This document shows positions 32,347-41,917 of a stretch of DNA of 64,000 bases, one piece after another. The first letter of the stretch is position 1. Each line of letters starts with the position of its first letter. The stretch comes from JAAFHB01 sp942493325 (GTDB taxonomy: Bacteria > Bacteroidota > Bacteroidia > Bacteroidales > Prolixibacteraceae), in contig OW818689.1 in the NCBI GenBank assembly GCA_942493325.1, positions 1,612,001 to 1,676,000 on the forward strand. Reading direction: 5' to 3'. The notes beneath the pieces were generated by a model. It saw only the letters and a list, made by a program, of their open reading frames with translations, did no database searches and had not been told where the DNA came from. A program made the position numbers and the translations under genes.

Positions 32347-32605
32347 AGAAGTTGAAGAACTGGCAGGACTGTTCTTCTCTCCGGAAGATATTGCTGTCAA
32401 TCTTGAACTGGACGAGGAAGACTCGGAGTATTTCTCTGAGGCTGTGGAATTCAAGACTACAGGAGCGCCAATTGTTGCCGCTTTCTATAGGGGAAGGATT
32501 TCAACTGAAATTGAATTGCGCAAAGCAATAAAACAATCGGCCATGAATGGCAGCAGTCCGTCACAACAAATGATGTTGAACTATTTAAAGGAATCGAGGA
32601 AATGA
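32321..32605 (+). CDS. Small acidic terminase-region protein
   Basis: 94 aa from ATG 32321 (a TTG two codons upstream is not preferred). Acidic and helical (EDSEYFSEAVEFKT), with basic KAIKQSAMNGSSPSQQMMLN at the end. Its composition resembles small terminase-like DNA-binding proteins. Overlaps the PLD-like gene and abuts the next. Confidence 0.5.
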   Translation: MNLTEEQLKEVEELAGLFFSPEDIAVNLELDEEDSEYFSEAVEFKTTGAPIVAAFYRGRISTEIELRKAIKQSAMNGSSPSQQMMLNYLKESRK

Positions 32606-32988
32606 GAACTATAGGTATAATAGGACATTGTGATGTTGGTGCAGAAAATATTTTCGGTGCATTAGCAAAACATTTACTTCTTCATCATCCGGAAGATAAG
32701 ATAATGCTTATTCAGGAATTGTCAAGACATCGACCGGTGATTATGCCATGTTGTATTCCGAGTATTGACATTAATTATGAGTATGAAAAGAAATTCAAGC
32801 AATGGCAATATGAAAATATGTTTTTCAGAATTGAAGATAAATTTCACTCCTGCATTTCAAAACTCGCATTAAATACATTTAGTAAATTGCATGACGCGAA
32901 TAAGTTGATTGAAGAAAAGAAATCAACATTGAACCGTAAAGACAGAGAAACAATCCAATCTATTTACCTGAAAATTACTACAAAATGA
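32602..32988 (+). CDS. Hypothetical protein
   Basis: 128 aa. The start MRTIGIIGHCDVGAENIFGAL looks like a P-loop-like beta-turn without GKT/S, then KHLLLHHPEDKIMLIQELSR; the C-terminal half is helical. It could be a degenerate NTPase or a small binding protein. Lies between two terminase-associated genes with 4-bp overlaps on either side. Confidence 0.45.
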   Translation: MRTIGIIGHCDVGAENIFGALAKHLLLHHPEDKIMLIQELSRHRPVIMPCCIPSIDINYEYEKKFKQWQYENMFFRIEDKFHSCISKLALNTFSKLHDANKLIEEKKSTLNRKDRETIQSIYLKITTK

Positions 32989-33578
32989 GTCGCATAGCCC
33001 TTGAAGATACCCGATATGAAGATATCAAAGCCTATGCGCTTAATCCGGATGCAGCCGAACTATCAGCCGAAAAGAAGGAATTGCTTGACCGGGTAATTTC
33101 AGCATCGAAGATCCTGGATAAAAATCCTATCCAGAAGCAGGCTGTTGCCTTACATCAGCAGAAATACCCTGACATCAGCCGCAGACAGGCTTACGAAGAT
33201 TTACGCTTTGCCGTGAAAATGTTTAATACGTTACAAACTTTTGATTTTGATTTGTGGCGTACCTGGTTACTCAATGACATCGTGCGGAACATCGAATCGT
33301 GCAGAAATGGCAAATCGGTCAAAGATCGTGCGGTGATTGCTGCCGAACATGCAAACCTTCTAAGGGTGATCGGTGACAAGCCCGAAGATCTGCCGGATCC
33401 TAAGCGTAATGAAAAGCATGAATTCTATATTCTGATTCAAAATGATAACCGGCAGGTCAAAGTGGATTTGAATAAACTTAAGGACTTGCCCGCTGCAGCA
33501 CTTCAGGAATTAAACAAAGCAATTTATGGTGGCAACGAAATCACCGATATTGACGCTGAAGAAATCATGAAATCATGA
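32985..33578 (+). CDS. Terminase small subunit (probable)
   Basis: 197 aa. The N-terminal half holds a HTH-like segment (YPDISRRQAYEDLRFAVKMF), the middle is helical, and the end is acidic (EITDIDAEEIMKS). It overlaps terL by 4 bp. Size and position fit the DNA-recognition subunit that marks the phage DNA for packaging. Confidence 0.65.
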   Translation: MSRIALEDTRYEDIKAYALNPDAAELSAEKKELLDRVISASKILDKNPIQKQAVALHQQKYPDISRRQAYEDLRFAVKMFNTLQTFDFDLWRTWLLNDIVRNIESCRNGKSVKDRAVIAAEHANLLRVIGDKPEDLPDPKRNEKHEFYILIQNDNRQVKVDLNKLKDLPAAALQELNKAIYGGNEITDIDAEEIMKS

Positions 33579-35275
33579 TCACCGAACTCATAGACCTGAA
33601 TGCTCCACAGCAATTGTCTGTAATCAACGACGCAAAAAGCGAGGTTGATATACATGGACGTGGTACAGGGAAATCGTATATTATTGGATGGGAGATCAAC
33701 CAGATTGTTCGAACTATGCCACGGTCAATCACTTCGATCACCGGCCGCACATTTGGTCAGGTCTTAACCCGCACGCTCCCATCAACCCTTAAATTTCTTG
33801 AAAAATTGGGGTATGAAAAGGATAAGGATTTTAAAATTGGAGGAAAACCACCCAAAACATTTGTTCAGCCATACGAAAAGGTTACCAAATACGAGAACTT
33901 TATATCGTTTGCGAATGGTACCGGGTTCCTGATCCTCTCGCAGGAAAGGAAAGGATCCGCACGTGGGCCCAATCTTGACAGGGAAATAGTCGATGAGGCG
34001 CTAACCCTGAATAAGCAGCGCTACGATGAAGAAGTATCTCCGGCCAACCGGGGTAATGAAGAACACTTTGGATTTAAATCACCAAAGCGGGTCAGTCAGC
34101 ACCATGGTTTCCGCTACGTTTCTTCCATGCCTTACACCAGGGAACAGATGTGGCTGCTTGAATATGGAAATTATTACAAGGAGGAAGCCGGTATTCAGAT
34201 ATTCGATATCTGGAACCGGATTGTAAAACTGCAACTGCAACTGATTGAATCATACAAATCGGATGATAAGCGCTTATTCAAAGATATCTGGAATGAATGT
34301 GTGAGGTTAAAAAAGAAAATAGCCCCTTTTGTTTCCAAAAATGGGATCCTGTTTACCCTGGCTAATGCGTTCGATAATATTCAGAATCTTGGCATGTCCT
34401 ACATTGCCCGCGAATACGATAAGCAAACCTTACTCACGTTCATGATCGAGATACTAAACTGGATCATTGATCAGATTGAGGACTGTTATTATGCGTTGGA
34501 TTCTCTGGTGCACATCTATTATGACGCTTACAATGATGACTATATCCGGGGCATTGCAGAAAACAGCAATTGGGATGCTGCACAGCTGGAGAATGAGAAC
34601 TGCCTGTTTGATCTTGACTGTGACCCGAGCCGACCAATAGAAATAGCTCCAGACTGGGGCGCTAAGATTGCGCTGTTTTCCATTGGGCAGGAAAGGAACT
34701 ACAACTTTGTAACAAAGATGATGGAACCGGTTGACTGTACAATCAATGAATTCTTTGTAAAGGCCAACACTCCGGGAGTGATGATTGATGACCTGGTCGA
34801 TAAGGTCTGCAAGTATTACGGACCGCATCCAACCAGGCGACTGATATACTTCCGTGACCGCTATGGTGATTCAAGGCAACCCAATGCAAAGAACTCCAAG
34901 ACTTACAACGAGCAGGCTGTTGACCGCTTCACAAAGAACGGATGGAACGTCGAGACCAGAGTGCACAAAGGGATGGAGCCACCACAACATGACAAGTATC
35001 TGCTATGGATGAACATACTTAAAGGGAAAGATACCCGTTATCCGAAGTTTATCATCAATGGCAGGAAGTGTAAGTTCACCCTGATATCAATGAACAATAC
35101 AAAGGTGATTGATAAGGATGGAAAGTTCTCAAAGGATAAAGGATCTGAGGCAAAGAAATCCATACTACCTGAGGAGGCCACTCACTTTGGTGATGCTGTT
35201 GACAAACGGATGTGGACCAAGTACGGACATCTGTTGCAAATGAATCAAAGCACATTTGTTTCCCCACGTTGGTAA
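33575..35275 (+). CDS. terL: Terminase large subunit
   Basis: 566 aa. The N-terminal ATPase has HGRGTGKSYIIGWEI (Walker A GRGTGKS at about 28-34) and SARGPNLDREIVDEALTLN as Walker B region. The C-terminal nuclease shows APDWGAKIALFSIGQE (catalytic Asp about 353) and HFGDAVDKRMW near the end, the usual metal-binding Asp pair. It cuts and pumps DNA into proheads. Unusually, portal does not follow it; an 11-kb accessory island intervenes. Confidence 0.88.
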   Translation: MITELIDLNAPQQLSVINDAKSEVDIHGRGTGKSYIIGWEINQIVRTMPRSITSITGRTFGQVLTRTLPSTLKFLEKLGYEKDKDFKIGGKPPKTFVQPYEKVTKYENFISFANGTGFLILSQERKGSARGPNLDREIVDEALTLNKQRYDEEVSPANRGNEEHFGFKSPKRVSQHHGFRYVSSMPYTREQMWLLEYGNYYKEEAGIQIFDIWNRIVKLQLQLIESYKSDDKRLFKDIWNECVRLKKKIAPFVSKNGILFTLANAFDNIQNLGMSYIAREYDKQTLLTFMIEILNWIIDQIEDCYYALDSLVHIYYDAYNDDYIRGIAENSNWDAAQLENENCLFDLDCDPSRPIEIAPDWGAKIALFSIGQERNYNFVTKMMEPVDCTINEFFVKANTPGVMIDDLVDKVCKYYGPHPTRRLIYFRDRYGDSRQPNAKNSKTYNEQAVDRFTKNGWNVETRVHKGMEPPQHDKYLLWMNILKGKDTRYPKFIINGRKCKFTLISMNNTKVIDKDGKFSKDKGSEAKKSILPEEATHFGDAVDKRMWTKYGHLLQMNQSTFVSPRW

Positions 35276-35280
35276 GGTAT

Positions 35281-35312
35281 CAATACATTACGATCCCAAT
35301 CGTAATGTATTG
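35281..35312. terminator. Perfect 14-bp-stem hairpin after terL
   Basis: CAATACATTACGAT, loop CCCA, ATCGTAATGTATTG. It ends the terminase unit. There is no T-run, so termination may be partial. Confidence 0.6.
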
Positions 35313-35860
35313 CTGCGATAGGACTGCTCTGACATGCTCCCCGGAGCGTGGATGTTGGATAGGTATCACCAATCACAATGGTTTCTGCTCATTCTTCTGC
35401 ACTTGATCATTATGATTTGTGCTGTGTAAGGACTGGATTTTGAGGGGAATCGCATGGGCTCGCACCGGCTAACATAAGATATATACTGCATATTTCCTGT
35501 GAAATTCACGCATTTTTCCACCCGTGCCGATAGGGCGAGTTCGGCACTATCGTGACTAAACAATGAGAATCCCCCCGATTTCATTGTTTAGTGTTTTGAT
35601 TTTGGGGGTTTTACGAAAAAATAAACTGCATAGGCCTATTTTGAAAGCACCCCAACTTTTTCTTTGAAAGAAAAAGTTGACAAAAAGAAATGCACGTCCG
35701 CTATCGCTGCCGGTTTTCAGGTACCCCTACGGCCTAAAAACCGACGTGGTTCTTTTTTCTTGATAGATAGCGGGTCAAGAAAAAAGAACCAAAAAAGAAA
35801 CCCTGGGCTCAGAAAGAATCGCTGAGATATATGCGCTGGTTACTCAATTATTGGACGAAG
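35313..35860. other. 548-bp gap: hairpin-rich, no supported gene
   Basis: Holds GTGCCGA/TCGGCAC near 35524, an 11-bp stem CTAAACAATGA/TCATTGTTTAG at 35556-35591, the long stem AACTTTTTCTTTGAAAGAAAAAGTT near 35651 and GGTTCTTTTTTCTTG/CAAGAAAAAAGAACC near 35749-35790. No convincing ORF. It looks like a junction that accumulated repetitive hairpin elements. Confidence 0.5.
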
Positions 35861-36090
35861 TTATTGATCGCCGCCCGGAAACGTAAAGGGACTTCCGGGA
35901 ATAGGTATGACATGTTTTGACATACCTCCGTCACTTCGTGTTTGGTCACTTTCCTATAAGTGGATCCGGTACCGGTTGAAACTGACATGCACCCTTGACA
36001 AGAATCCGCCCGGCTCAACCTGGTATGCCCAATAATAATTAACCGGCGTGCCAGAAGCCAAAATAAGTCTGCAGGGCAGCAGCAAAACGA
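35861..36090 (+). ncRNA. radC RNA motif, copy 1 (leader of ardC)
   Basis: 5' leader with a conserved fold shared with two other leaders. Closing stem CGCCG (35869) with CGGCG (36044); hairpin CCCGGAA/TTCCGGG (35874-35899); stem GGTCACTTTC/GAAACTGAC with a C-C mismatch (35944-35986); ACATGCACCCTTGACAAGAA block; 3' hairpin CTGC-AGGGCA-GCAG (36069-36082) just before the start codon. In the other copies the 3' stem is CCGC/GCGG, a compensatory change. Motif known from leaders of radC, antirestriction and methylase genes. Confidence 0.75.
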
Positions 36091-37005
36091 ATGAATAAGT
36101 TTGATATTTATGAAGTTGTTACTCAGAAAATTATTGACAGACTCGAAGCCGGAGTAATTCCGTGGCAGAAACCGTGGAAAAACTCCGGAGGAATGCCACG
36201 AAATCTTGTTACGAACCGCCCTTATAATGGGATTAATTTCTGGTTGTTAATTTCACTGAGTTATGGTTCTCCCTTCTACCTGACTTTTGAACAGGTGAAA
36301 ACACTTAACGGAAACGTCAGAAAGGGTGAAAAATCGACGATGGTGGTTTTTTGGAAGATACTCGAGTCAGAAGATAATGCCGGTGTCATTAAGAAAACTC
36401 CTTTTCTACGGTACTACAATGTTTTCAATCTGACACAAACTGATGGAATTGATCCTGCAAAGATTCCGGCCTCTGAGGCTTATGATCACGACTTCAATCC
36501 AATTACTGCCGCTGAATCACTGATACACAACTGGAGCGACTGCCCGAAAATTGAATGGAACCAGGATGCTGCCTACTATGTCCCGTCACAGGATTTGGTT
36601 TGTATGCCGGATCCCCGGACTTTCTTTCACGATGAACAGGTATACTCGGTGCTGTACCATGAGTGTGTTCACGCAACTGGCCACAGTAACCGGCTTGCAC
36701 GACATGAGAAGATGAAGAATCACAAATTCAAATCTCAGTCTTATAGCCAGGAAGAATTGGTTGCCGAGATGGGTGCAGCCTACTTATGCGGAATAACCAA
36801 TATTGAGCAGAAGACCATTCAGAATAATGCGGCTTACATTAAAAGCTGGATCCGAACTTTCAAAGATGATCCGAAAGTCCTGGTGTTGGCAGCAGCTCAG
36901 GCACAGAAGGCAGTGGATTACATTCTGGCTCATCAGGAAGAACCGCCACTTGCTCAATCAGAAAATCAAATTAAGGAGGCTTCGCAAGAGCCTCTTTCTT
37001 TTTAA
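36091..37005 (+). CDS. ardC: ArdC-like antirestriction protein
   Basis: 304 aa. The N-terminal half is the ArdC ssDNA-binding region (DIYEVVTQKIIDRLEAGVIP, WQKPWKNSG, GINFWLL, FEQVKTLNGNVRKGEKS). The C-terminal half is a zincin-like metallopeptidase with YHECVHATGH (HExxH, about 189) and SQEELVAEMGAAYLC carrying the third ligand. ArdC protects entering DNA from restriction. It shares a leader type with RadC and its terminator pattern with the other island cassettes, so coordinated expression at entry is plausible. Confidence 0.88.
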   Translation: MNKFDIYEVVTQKIIDRLEAGVIPWQKPWKNSGGMPRNLVTNRPYNGINFWLLISLSYGSPFYLTFEQVKTLNGNVRKGEKSTMVVFWKILESEDNAGVIKKTPFLRYYNVFNLTQTDGIDPAKIPASEAYDHDFNPITAAESLIHNWSDCPKIEWNQDAAYYVPSQDLVCMPDPRTFFHDEQVYSVLYHECVHATGHSNRLARHEKMKNHKFKSQSYSQEELVAEMGAAYLCGITNIEQKTIQNNAAYIKSWIRTFKDDPKVLVLAAAQAQKAVDYILAHQEEPPLAQSENQIKEASQEPLSF

Positions 37006-37029
37006 TCTCAAATTTTTAAAATCAATCAT

Positions 37030-37740
37030 ATGGAATCGTTCTCAAAAATTATTTTACGCGTTGCAGATCATTACGGAGTGCATCATGTATTCCCTGACTT
37101 CCTCGAAATTGCTGTTTGTGCTTTATCCCTGGGCAGCAAAGAAGATCATTACCTGAAAATCATTTCAAAGTACAAACCAAAGGAAGTGCAGTTGCTTGCA
37201 GATGCTTTTACTTCCCTGGTCTGCGAGATGGACAACGATGGAGATGGTTTAAAAGACTGCCTCGGTGATTTCTTCATGGAGCATGTCTCATTTGGGAGGA
37301 ATGGACAATACTTTACTCCACAACCGATCTGTGATATGATGGCAATGCTTACAAATCCGAACGGAGTCGGGAAGACTGTGGCCGATTGTGCCTGCGGATC
37401 GGGACGCACATTGCTGGCTGCAGCACGAATCAGCCGGTTGAACAGTTTCTACGGAGCGGATATTGACCGGACCTGTTGTCTGATGGCGGTAATCAACTTT
37501 TGTCTGAACGGAATGACCGGAGAAGTGGCCTGGATGGATTCACTTTCCAACAGGTTCTACGGCGGATGGCAGATAGATATTCATCCAGCGCAACCGGTCA
37601 CGTTTGTAAGAGAAATTACTGAAGCAGAAAGTTACGTGTTTCTCCGGGTACCTGAAGTTAAACCAAAAGTGCTCCCGGTATCTGAGCCTGAAAAAGTGGA
37701 AGTGTCACAAACATCACTCTGGGATCACTGGACATTTTAA
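37030..37740 (+). CDS. SAM-binding DNA methylase-like protein, HsdM type
   Basis: 236 aa. After a helical N-terminal region, FGRNGQYFTPQPICDMMAML and VADCACGSGRTLLAAARI (motif I) follow, as in type I N6-adenine methylases. The expected motif IV NPPY/F is not visible; GEVAWMDSLSNRFYGGWQI occupies its place. So it may bind SAM and DNA without usual catalysis, or use a variant motif. It shares the ardC transcript, 24 bp behind. Confidence 0.7.
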   Translation: MESFSKIILRVADHYGVHHVFPDFLEIAVCALSLGSKEDHYLKIISKYKPKEVQLLADAFTSLVCEMDNDGDGLKDCLGDFFMEHVSFGRNGQYFTPQPICDMMAMLTNPNGVGKTVADCACGSGRTLLAAARISRLNSFYGADIDRTCCLMAVINFCLNGMTGEVAWMDSLSNRFYGGWQIDIHPAQPVTFVREITEAESYVFLRVPEVKPKVLPVSEPEKVEVSQTSLWDHWTF

Positions 37741-37741
37741 A

Positions 37742-37764
37742 GAAAGGGGGTTCCCCCCTTTTTT
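37742..37764 (+). terminator. Terminator of the ardC cassette
   Basis: AAGGGGG TT CCCCCC followed by six T. The same design (G-run/C-run, T-run, GTTCG) ends the radC cassette. Confidence 0.85.
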
Positions 37765-37970
37765 GTTCGTTGGTTAAACTCCCCAATTGTAACCCCGGGA
37801 AAACTATTCCTGTAGGGGGAAAAAAATCCTTCTCAAATAATTGTCCATAGCGTAATATTCACTTCACCCATGCCTGGCAGTATCATGAATGGAGTTCATT
37901 AAAAATCAGCAGATTTGGTTTTCATGTTATTTCGTGAAGATCCGCTGTGTTCCTGATAAAATTCCGTTAA

Positions 37971-38134
37971 AATTCTATGCTAAGTAAGCTCTGTTAATCA
38001 CGCGTACATTTCATTCATGAAAGGATTTTCCCGGCATATCCTCGCTGTGTTCCGGTATTCCAGTTCCTCCTTGCCTGCCTCTAATTTCCAAGCTGTTCAC
38101 TTGCCTATAATTTTTAAACTTAAATTTTTATATC
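37971..38134 (+). promoter_or_regulatory. Second leader family, copy 1
   Basis: The last 160 bp before the next gene share strong similarity with 43181-43349: CTAAG-AAG, GGATTTTCCCGGCATAT, CCGGTATTCCAGTTCCTCC, TTGC, and TATAATTTTTAAACT before the ATG. A long shared block without an ORF is likely a leader RNA with its promoter. The family is not one I can name. Confidence 0.6.
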
Positions 38135-38311
38135 ATGAAAACAGCTTCAAAAACTTCCGAAAATAACAGCGTTGAAACCCAGGAACAACATTTTAACTTT
38201 AATTGGAATCCCTCCGAAGATTCAGCCAGTCTGAAAGCATGGGAGGAAGAGAATACCGAATATGCCACATGGAACCTTATTGACGATGAGCAGGATACTT
38301 TTACATGCTGA
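38135..38311 (+). CDS. Small acidic protein of cassette B1
   Basis: 58 aa, strongly acidic C-terminus (NLIDDEQDTFTC), with EQHFNFNWNPSEDSASLKAW. It sits behind a leader of the second family and before a terminator. No domain. DNA-mimic acidity could suit antirestriction or anti-defence, but this is speculative. Confidence 0.5.
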   Translation: MKTASKTSENNSVETQEQHFNFNWNPSEDSASLKAWEEENTEYATWNLIDDEQDTFTC

Positions 38312-38316
38312 TTAGG

Positions 38317-38344
38317 AAAAGCCTCTTTACCGGGGCTTTTTTTT
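38317..38344 (+). terminator. Terminator of cassette B1
   Basis: AAAAGCC...GGGGCTTTT hairpin (stem interrupted at TC/GG) with a run of eight T. Confidence 0.75.
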
Positions 38345-38517
38345 GGTCTATTCAACCTTTTTACCAGCGCTTAATTAAAACTAAAAAATTATGATCTGAA
38401 TTTGCAGCCTTTAAATATAAAAATCTAACTTGCCGCTGTTAACGTCTTGCAAATATCTTGCATACGAATTACGGATTTAAATAGATGCTTAACTAACTGT
38501 TTTTCTAAATTAATACG

Positions 38518-38655
38518 ATGGCATTAGGTTGGAACGAAATAAAAGAGCGTGCTGTTAAATTTTCGAAAGAGTGGGCAGGCAACGAATGGCTTGTGCCTAA
38601 TTCGCCGCGCATGGAAGCGGAATTCCACGATGCTCCGTCGTTTCATATCATTTAA
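38518..38655 (+). pseudogene. Methyltransferase N-terminal remnant
   Basis: 45-codon frame reading MALGWNEIKERAVKFSKEW, which matches the start commonly seen in large class I DNA methyltransferases of the type IIL/MmeI kind, then jumps to a tail EFHDAPSFHII. A full protein would be about 900 aa, so this is a remnant with an internal deletion, at the left edge of the AT-rich insertion. Confidence 0.5.
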
Positions 38656-38741
38656 TTGATTTTGGGTAATCAAACGGCATATTTAACATTCTTCTTGAAA
38701 AATTGGTACTTTTACAAAGTAATGATGAAAACTAAGAATCA

Positions 38742-41402
38742 ATGAATTTAACCGGCTCAAATATAATTACATATCTAACTGCTCCATGGCGTGGAGATAA
38801 AGGATTGAGAAATGATTTGGAAGGATTTGCCAAACAATTAGGATGGTATCCCAGTGACATTATAGAAGAAAAAAATTCGAAGAGTCCAGCTACAGGACAT
38901 TTGTTTGTTGAACATGGACTTAATAATTCGGCAGTTATATCCTTTATAAATAATAAATTTCTTTATGAGAGTTTAAACATAGGGAAGCAAAATAATCTGA
39001 TGAAATTATCTTACAATAATCTCGTCGATTTACATATTTCCGTTGATCAGCAAAAAATCTATGGCTTCCATAATCGGTTCAATCTAAATGAAAATTTGTT
39101 ACATGTTAGTGCTATTGAAGATTATGAGAAATCATTAAGCAGTAATTTTTATTCCAAATTACTTGAGGAGAAAAATTATAGGCCAAAATTACTTAGTATA
39201 GATGATTCTTTGATTACTACAATCTCATATTGGAAAAGAATAATTTCTTCCGAGTTTAGTAATATTATCTCAAATAATGAATTGTCTGATTTCTTTAATT
39301 CAATAATCTTTGTAAGGGCAATTGAAGATCAAAGAAATAAAAACGAGGATTCACAATCAATAAAAACCTTATTGAGTATATTATATAGTTCAGGAGAAAT
39401 AAATTACACTCAATTATTAAAATCTTTTTTTGACAGTTTAGGAATAATTGCACCCGAGAGTATAATCCATTGGAATTCATTAATTCTTTTTGACAAATTT
39501 GATAAATCCGCGCTAACTCCTATAATTCAGGATTTTTATACAAATCGTTATGGTCCATACGACTATGATTTTTCTGTAATGTCCAAGCATGCTTTAAGCC
39601 GACTATATGAAAAGTATGTTTCGATTTTGACTGTTAAGGAATCGCAACAACTTACTTTATATTCACCAGTGCCTATTGAACAAACCAATAAGGATACTGG
39701 AAGTTTTTACACACCACAATTCATTGCAAGATTCTTTGTTAAATATCTTGAGCAATTGAATCCTAATATTTATAAAGGCAATTTACGAATTCTTGAGCCC
39801 GCAGTTGGTTCTGGAATATTTGTGAGGACAATTTTGGAGAGAATAGTGGAAAAAAGATCAGATTGGAATTTAGTTTGTGATAGCGATCCATTCTATAATA
39901 TTCTTGCCATAGATAAAAATCCAACTGCCTGTAATGCAGCACGACTATCACTGTTTTTATTACACTTAGTTTCATTCGGAGAATTCCCCACAAATGATTT
40001 AGATATTGTTGAAGATGATGCATTGGATTATTTCCTTAACCAATCACATGCAAATGAATTTGATCTGGTGATATCAAATCCGCCATTTGTGAAGTATAAT
40101 GCTCAAAGTTCTGACGAAAGAATTAAAATTAAAAGCTTTCTTAAAGATCTAAGTTATGGAAAATCGGACCTTTATCTTGCATTTATAAAAATCGCTATTG
40201 ATTCATTAAAAGTAGGAGGAGTAGGTTGTTTTGTTCTGCCAAATACTTTTTTAATAACGAATAGCGCAAAGGAAATAAGAAAGATGTTATCAGATAGTTG
40301 TGTTATCAGATGTGTCGTTGATTTATCGGACAATAAAACAAAGATTTTTGATGAAGCAGGCGTTTATCCGATTCTATTGATATTTCAGAAGAGTACTGTC
40401 CGACTGATTTCTAAAGGCGTGAAGGAAAATTCTTTGCCTAATGCTATAATAGCAAAAATTCAAGATTCCATTGGTCAGGGATTGTATGAGATACTTGCTA
40501 ATAATTTGATTACTACAACTAATTACAGTGTTTACAATACTTCGCAATCATTTTTCAACAGTGATGTTTGGTATTTATTGCCTCCAACAGAACTAGAGTT
40601 AAAAGAAAAGCTCTCAAAATATTCGAAAATAGAGGAACTATTTGATGTAAGAACGGGATTTTCGTCTGGAAATGATGATATATTTTTATTTAGGAAAGAA
40701 AAGATTCCTTTTGGCGAAGAAGAACTCTTTGTCCCTTTGCTTAGCGATCGAGAAATGAGAGCCTATTCGATTCCAAACTTTGTTGAGAAATATTTTTTTT
40801 ATCCGTATATAAATAATATTTCATTGACAGAGGAACAACTTATGAATGGGTTCCCCAAAACTTTCCGGATTTTAGAAAAAAATAGGCCTGTTCTTGAAGA
40901 AAGAACTGAAGTAAGAGAAAACAAAATATTATGGTGGATGCCAAATCGGCCAAGAAATCCTAAATTCATGATGGTTCCTAAAATTACTACTCCCCATTTG
41001 GTTTTTACACCAAAATTTGGGTTTGATAATAACGGTATTTACGCTATTTCCAGAACACCTTTTTTAGTTCCTAAAGATGAAAATCTTGAGATAGAGCTTT
41101 TTTATTATTTTGTCGCAATACTGAATTCTTCTGTTTGTTTCTGGTACATGTTATCCCATGCTCCGAAATATCAAAATGGTTATGCAATGTTGGAGCCTAA
41201 GTATCTTAAAAATCTACCTGTTCCAGATCCACTATCTCAGAATACTTCTAGAATTAAAGTTCTGCAAATCATATCTCTAGTGAAAGAAAGAATGATTGCA
41301 AAAGAATTTAAGTTAATTCTAATTGAGAAGGAGATTGATAAGATTGTAGCTGATTTATTCAATCTTTCAAAACGAGAAAAGGAGTATTTAAATATTGAGT
41401 AA
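38742..41402 (+). CDS. Type II-like N6-adenine methyltransferase, TaqI-type C-terminus
   Basis: 886 aa. An N-terminal helical region of about 320 residues is followed by TGSFYTPQFIARFFV, motif I LEPAVGSGIFV (about 351), motif IV SNPPFVKYNAQ (about 446) and a C-terminal part with HAPKYQNGYAMLEPKYLKNL, typical of the TaqI-like specificity domain. No PD-ExK nuclease site was seen. It is coupled to the next gene by a TAATG overlap. AT-rich composition and a flanking remnant mark it as acquired; methylase plus partner suggests restriction-modification or a defence island. Confidence 0.75.
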   Translation: MNLTGSNIITYLTAPWRGDKGLRNDLEGFAKQLGWYPSDIIEEKNSKSPATGHLFVEHGLNNSAVISFINNKFLYESLNIGKQNNLMKLSYNNLVDLHISVDQQKIYGFHNRFNLNENLLHVSAIEDYEKSLSSNFYSKLLEEKNYRPKLLSIDDSLITTISYWKRIISSEFSNIISNNELSDFFNSIIFVRAIEDQRNKNEDSQSIKTLLSILYSSGEINYTQLLKSFFDSLGIIAPESIIHWNSLILFDKFDKSALTPIIQDFYTNRYGPYDYDFSVMSKHALSRLYEKYVSILTVKESQQLTLYSPVPIEQTNKDTGSFYTPQFIARFFVKYLEQLNPNIYKGNLRILEPAVGSGIFVRTILERIVEKRSDWNLVCDSDPFYNILAIDKNPTACNAARLSLFLLHLVSFGEFPTNDLDIVEDDALDYFLNQSHANEFDLVISNPPFVKYNAQSSDERIKIKSFLKDLSYGKSDLYLAFIKIAIDSLKVGGVGCFVLPNTFLITNSAKEIRKMLSDSCVIRCVVDLSDNKTKIFDEAGVYPILLIFQKSTVRLISKGVKENSLPNAIIAKIQDSIGQGLYEILANNLITTTNYSVYNTSQSFFNSDVWYLLPPTELELKEKLSKYSKIEELFDVRTGFSSGNDDIFLFRKEKIPFGEEELFVPLLSDREMRAYSIPNFVEKYFFYPYINNISLTEEQLMNGFPKTFRILEKNRPVLEERTEVRENKILWWMPNRPRNPKFMMVPKITTPHLVFTPKFGFDNNGIYAISRTPFLVPKDENLEIELFYYFVAILNSSVCFWYMLSHAPKYQNGYAMLEPKYLKNLPVPDPLSQNTSRIKVLQIISLVKERMIAKEFKLILIEKEIDKIVADLFNLSKREKEYLNIE

Positions 41403-41917
41403 TGACAATATCAATTGATAAAAAAGGTTTTACCAAAAGATCCAGTTCAATTAGAAGATTATTAGTACATCTTTCTGATGTCGCTGTTGATCGCGCAAAT
41501 AATTCACCTAGGGGATCAATCATATTAGCAGCGTCGAATGGCCATACATCATCGGATCAAGGTTATAAAGCGTGGAGATTTAAGACAAAATCGAGTAAAT
41601 ATGTTGGGGCTTATTTTGAAATATGGACTGAGCAAACGGATATTTTTACTCTTGAGAAAGCTTATTTTATGCTGTATTTGAATAATCGATTAAATAATGA
41701 AGTGATGGCATTACATTCAGATTTAAATGAAAGTAGTTTAAAATATAAAACAGGACCACATATACATATTAACCATCCTTCAGATTCAGTTATCTCGGGT
41801 GCTCATATTGCATTAAATCTTAATAACTTAAATGTAATCACTGGATCGCTTGAAAAATTTGATGAAGCATTCAAAGAAGCACTAATAATGATTAATCTCG
41901 AAATAATCTCAAAATAA
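41402..41917 (+). CDS. Partner protein of the methylase, unknown
   Basis: 171 aa. SLIILAASNGHTSSDQGYK-like start (RGSIILAASNGHTSSDQG), KAWRFKTKSS, HSDLNES and GPHIHINHPSD are the notable parts; the His-rich HIHINH could be a metal site. It begins one base after the methylase stop overlap (TAATG), so the pair is translationally coupled. It could be a restriction endonuclease, a specificity partner or a toxin; I see no known nuclease motif. Confidence 0.5.
   Translation: MTISIDKKGFTKRSSSIRRLLVHLSDVAVDRANNSPRGSIILAASNGHTSSDQGYKAWRFKTKSSKYVGAYFEIWTEQTDIFTLEKAYFMLYLNNRLNNEVMALHSDLNESSLKYKTGPHIHINHPSDSVISGAHIALNLNNLNVITGSLEKFDEAFKEALIMINLEIISK

Noticed and set aside
35212..35406. 64-codon frame over the terL end
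   Set aside because: Overlaps terL and runs through the 14-bp hairpin; antisense-like composition.
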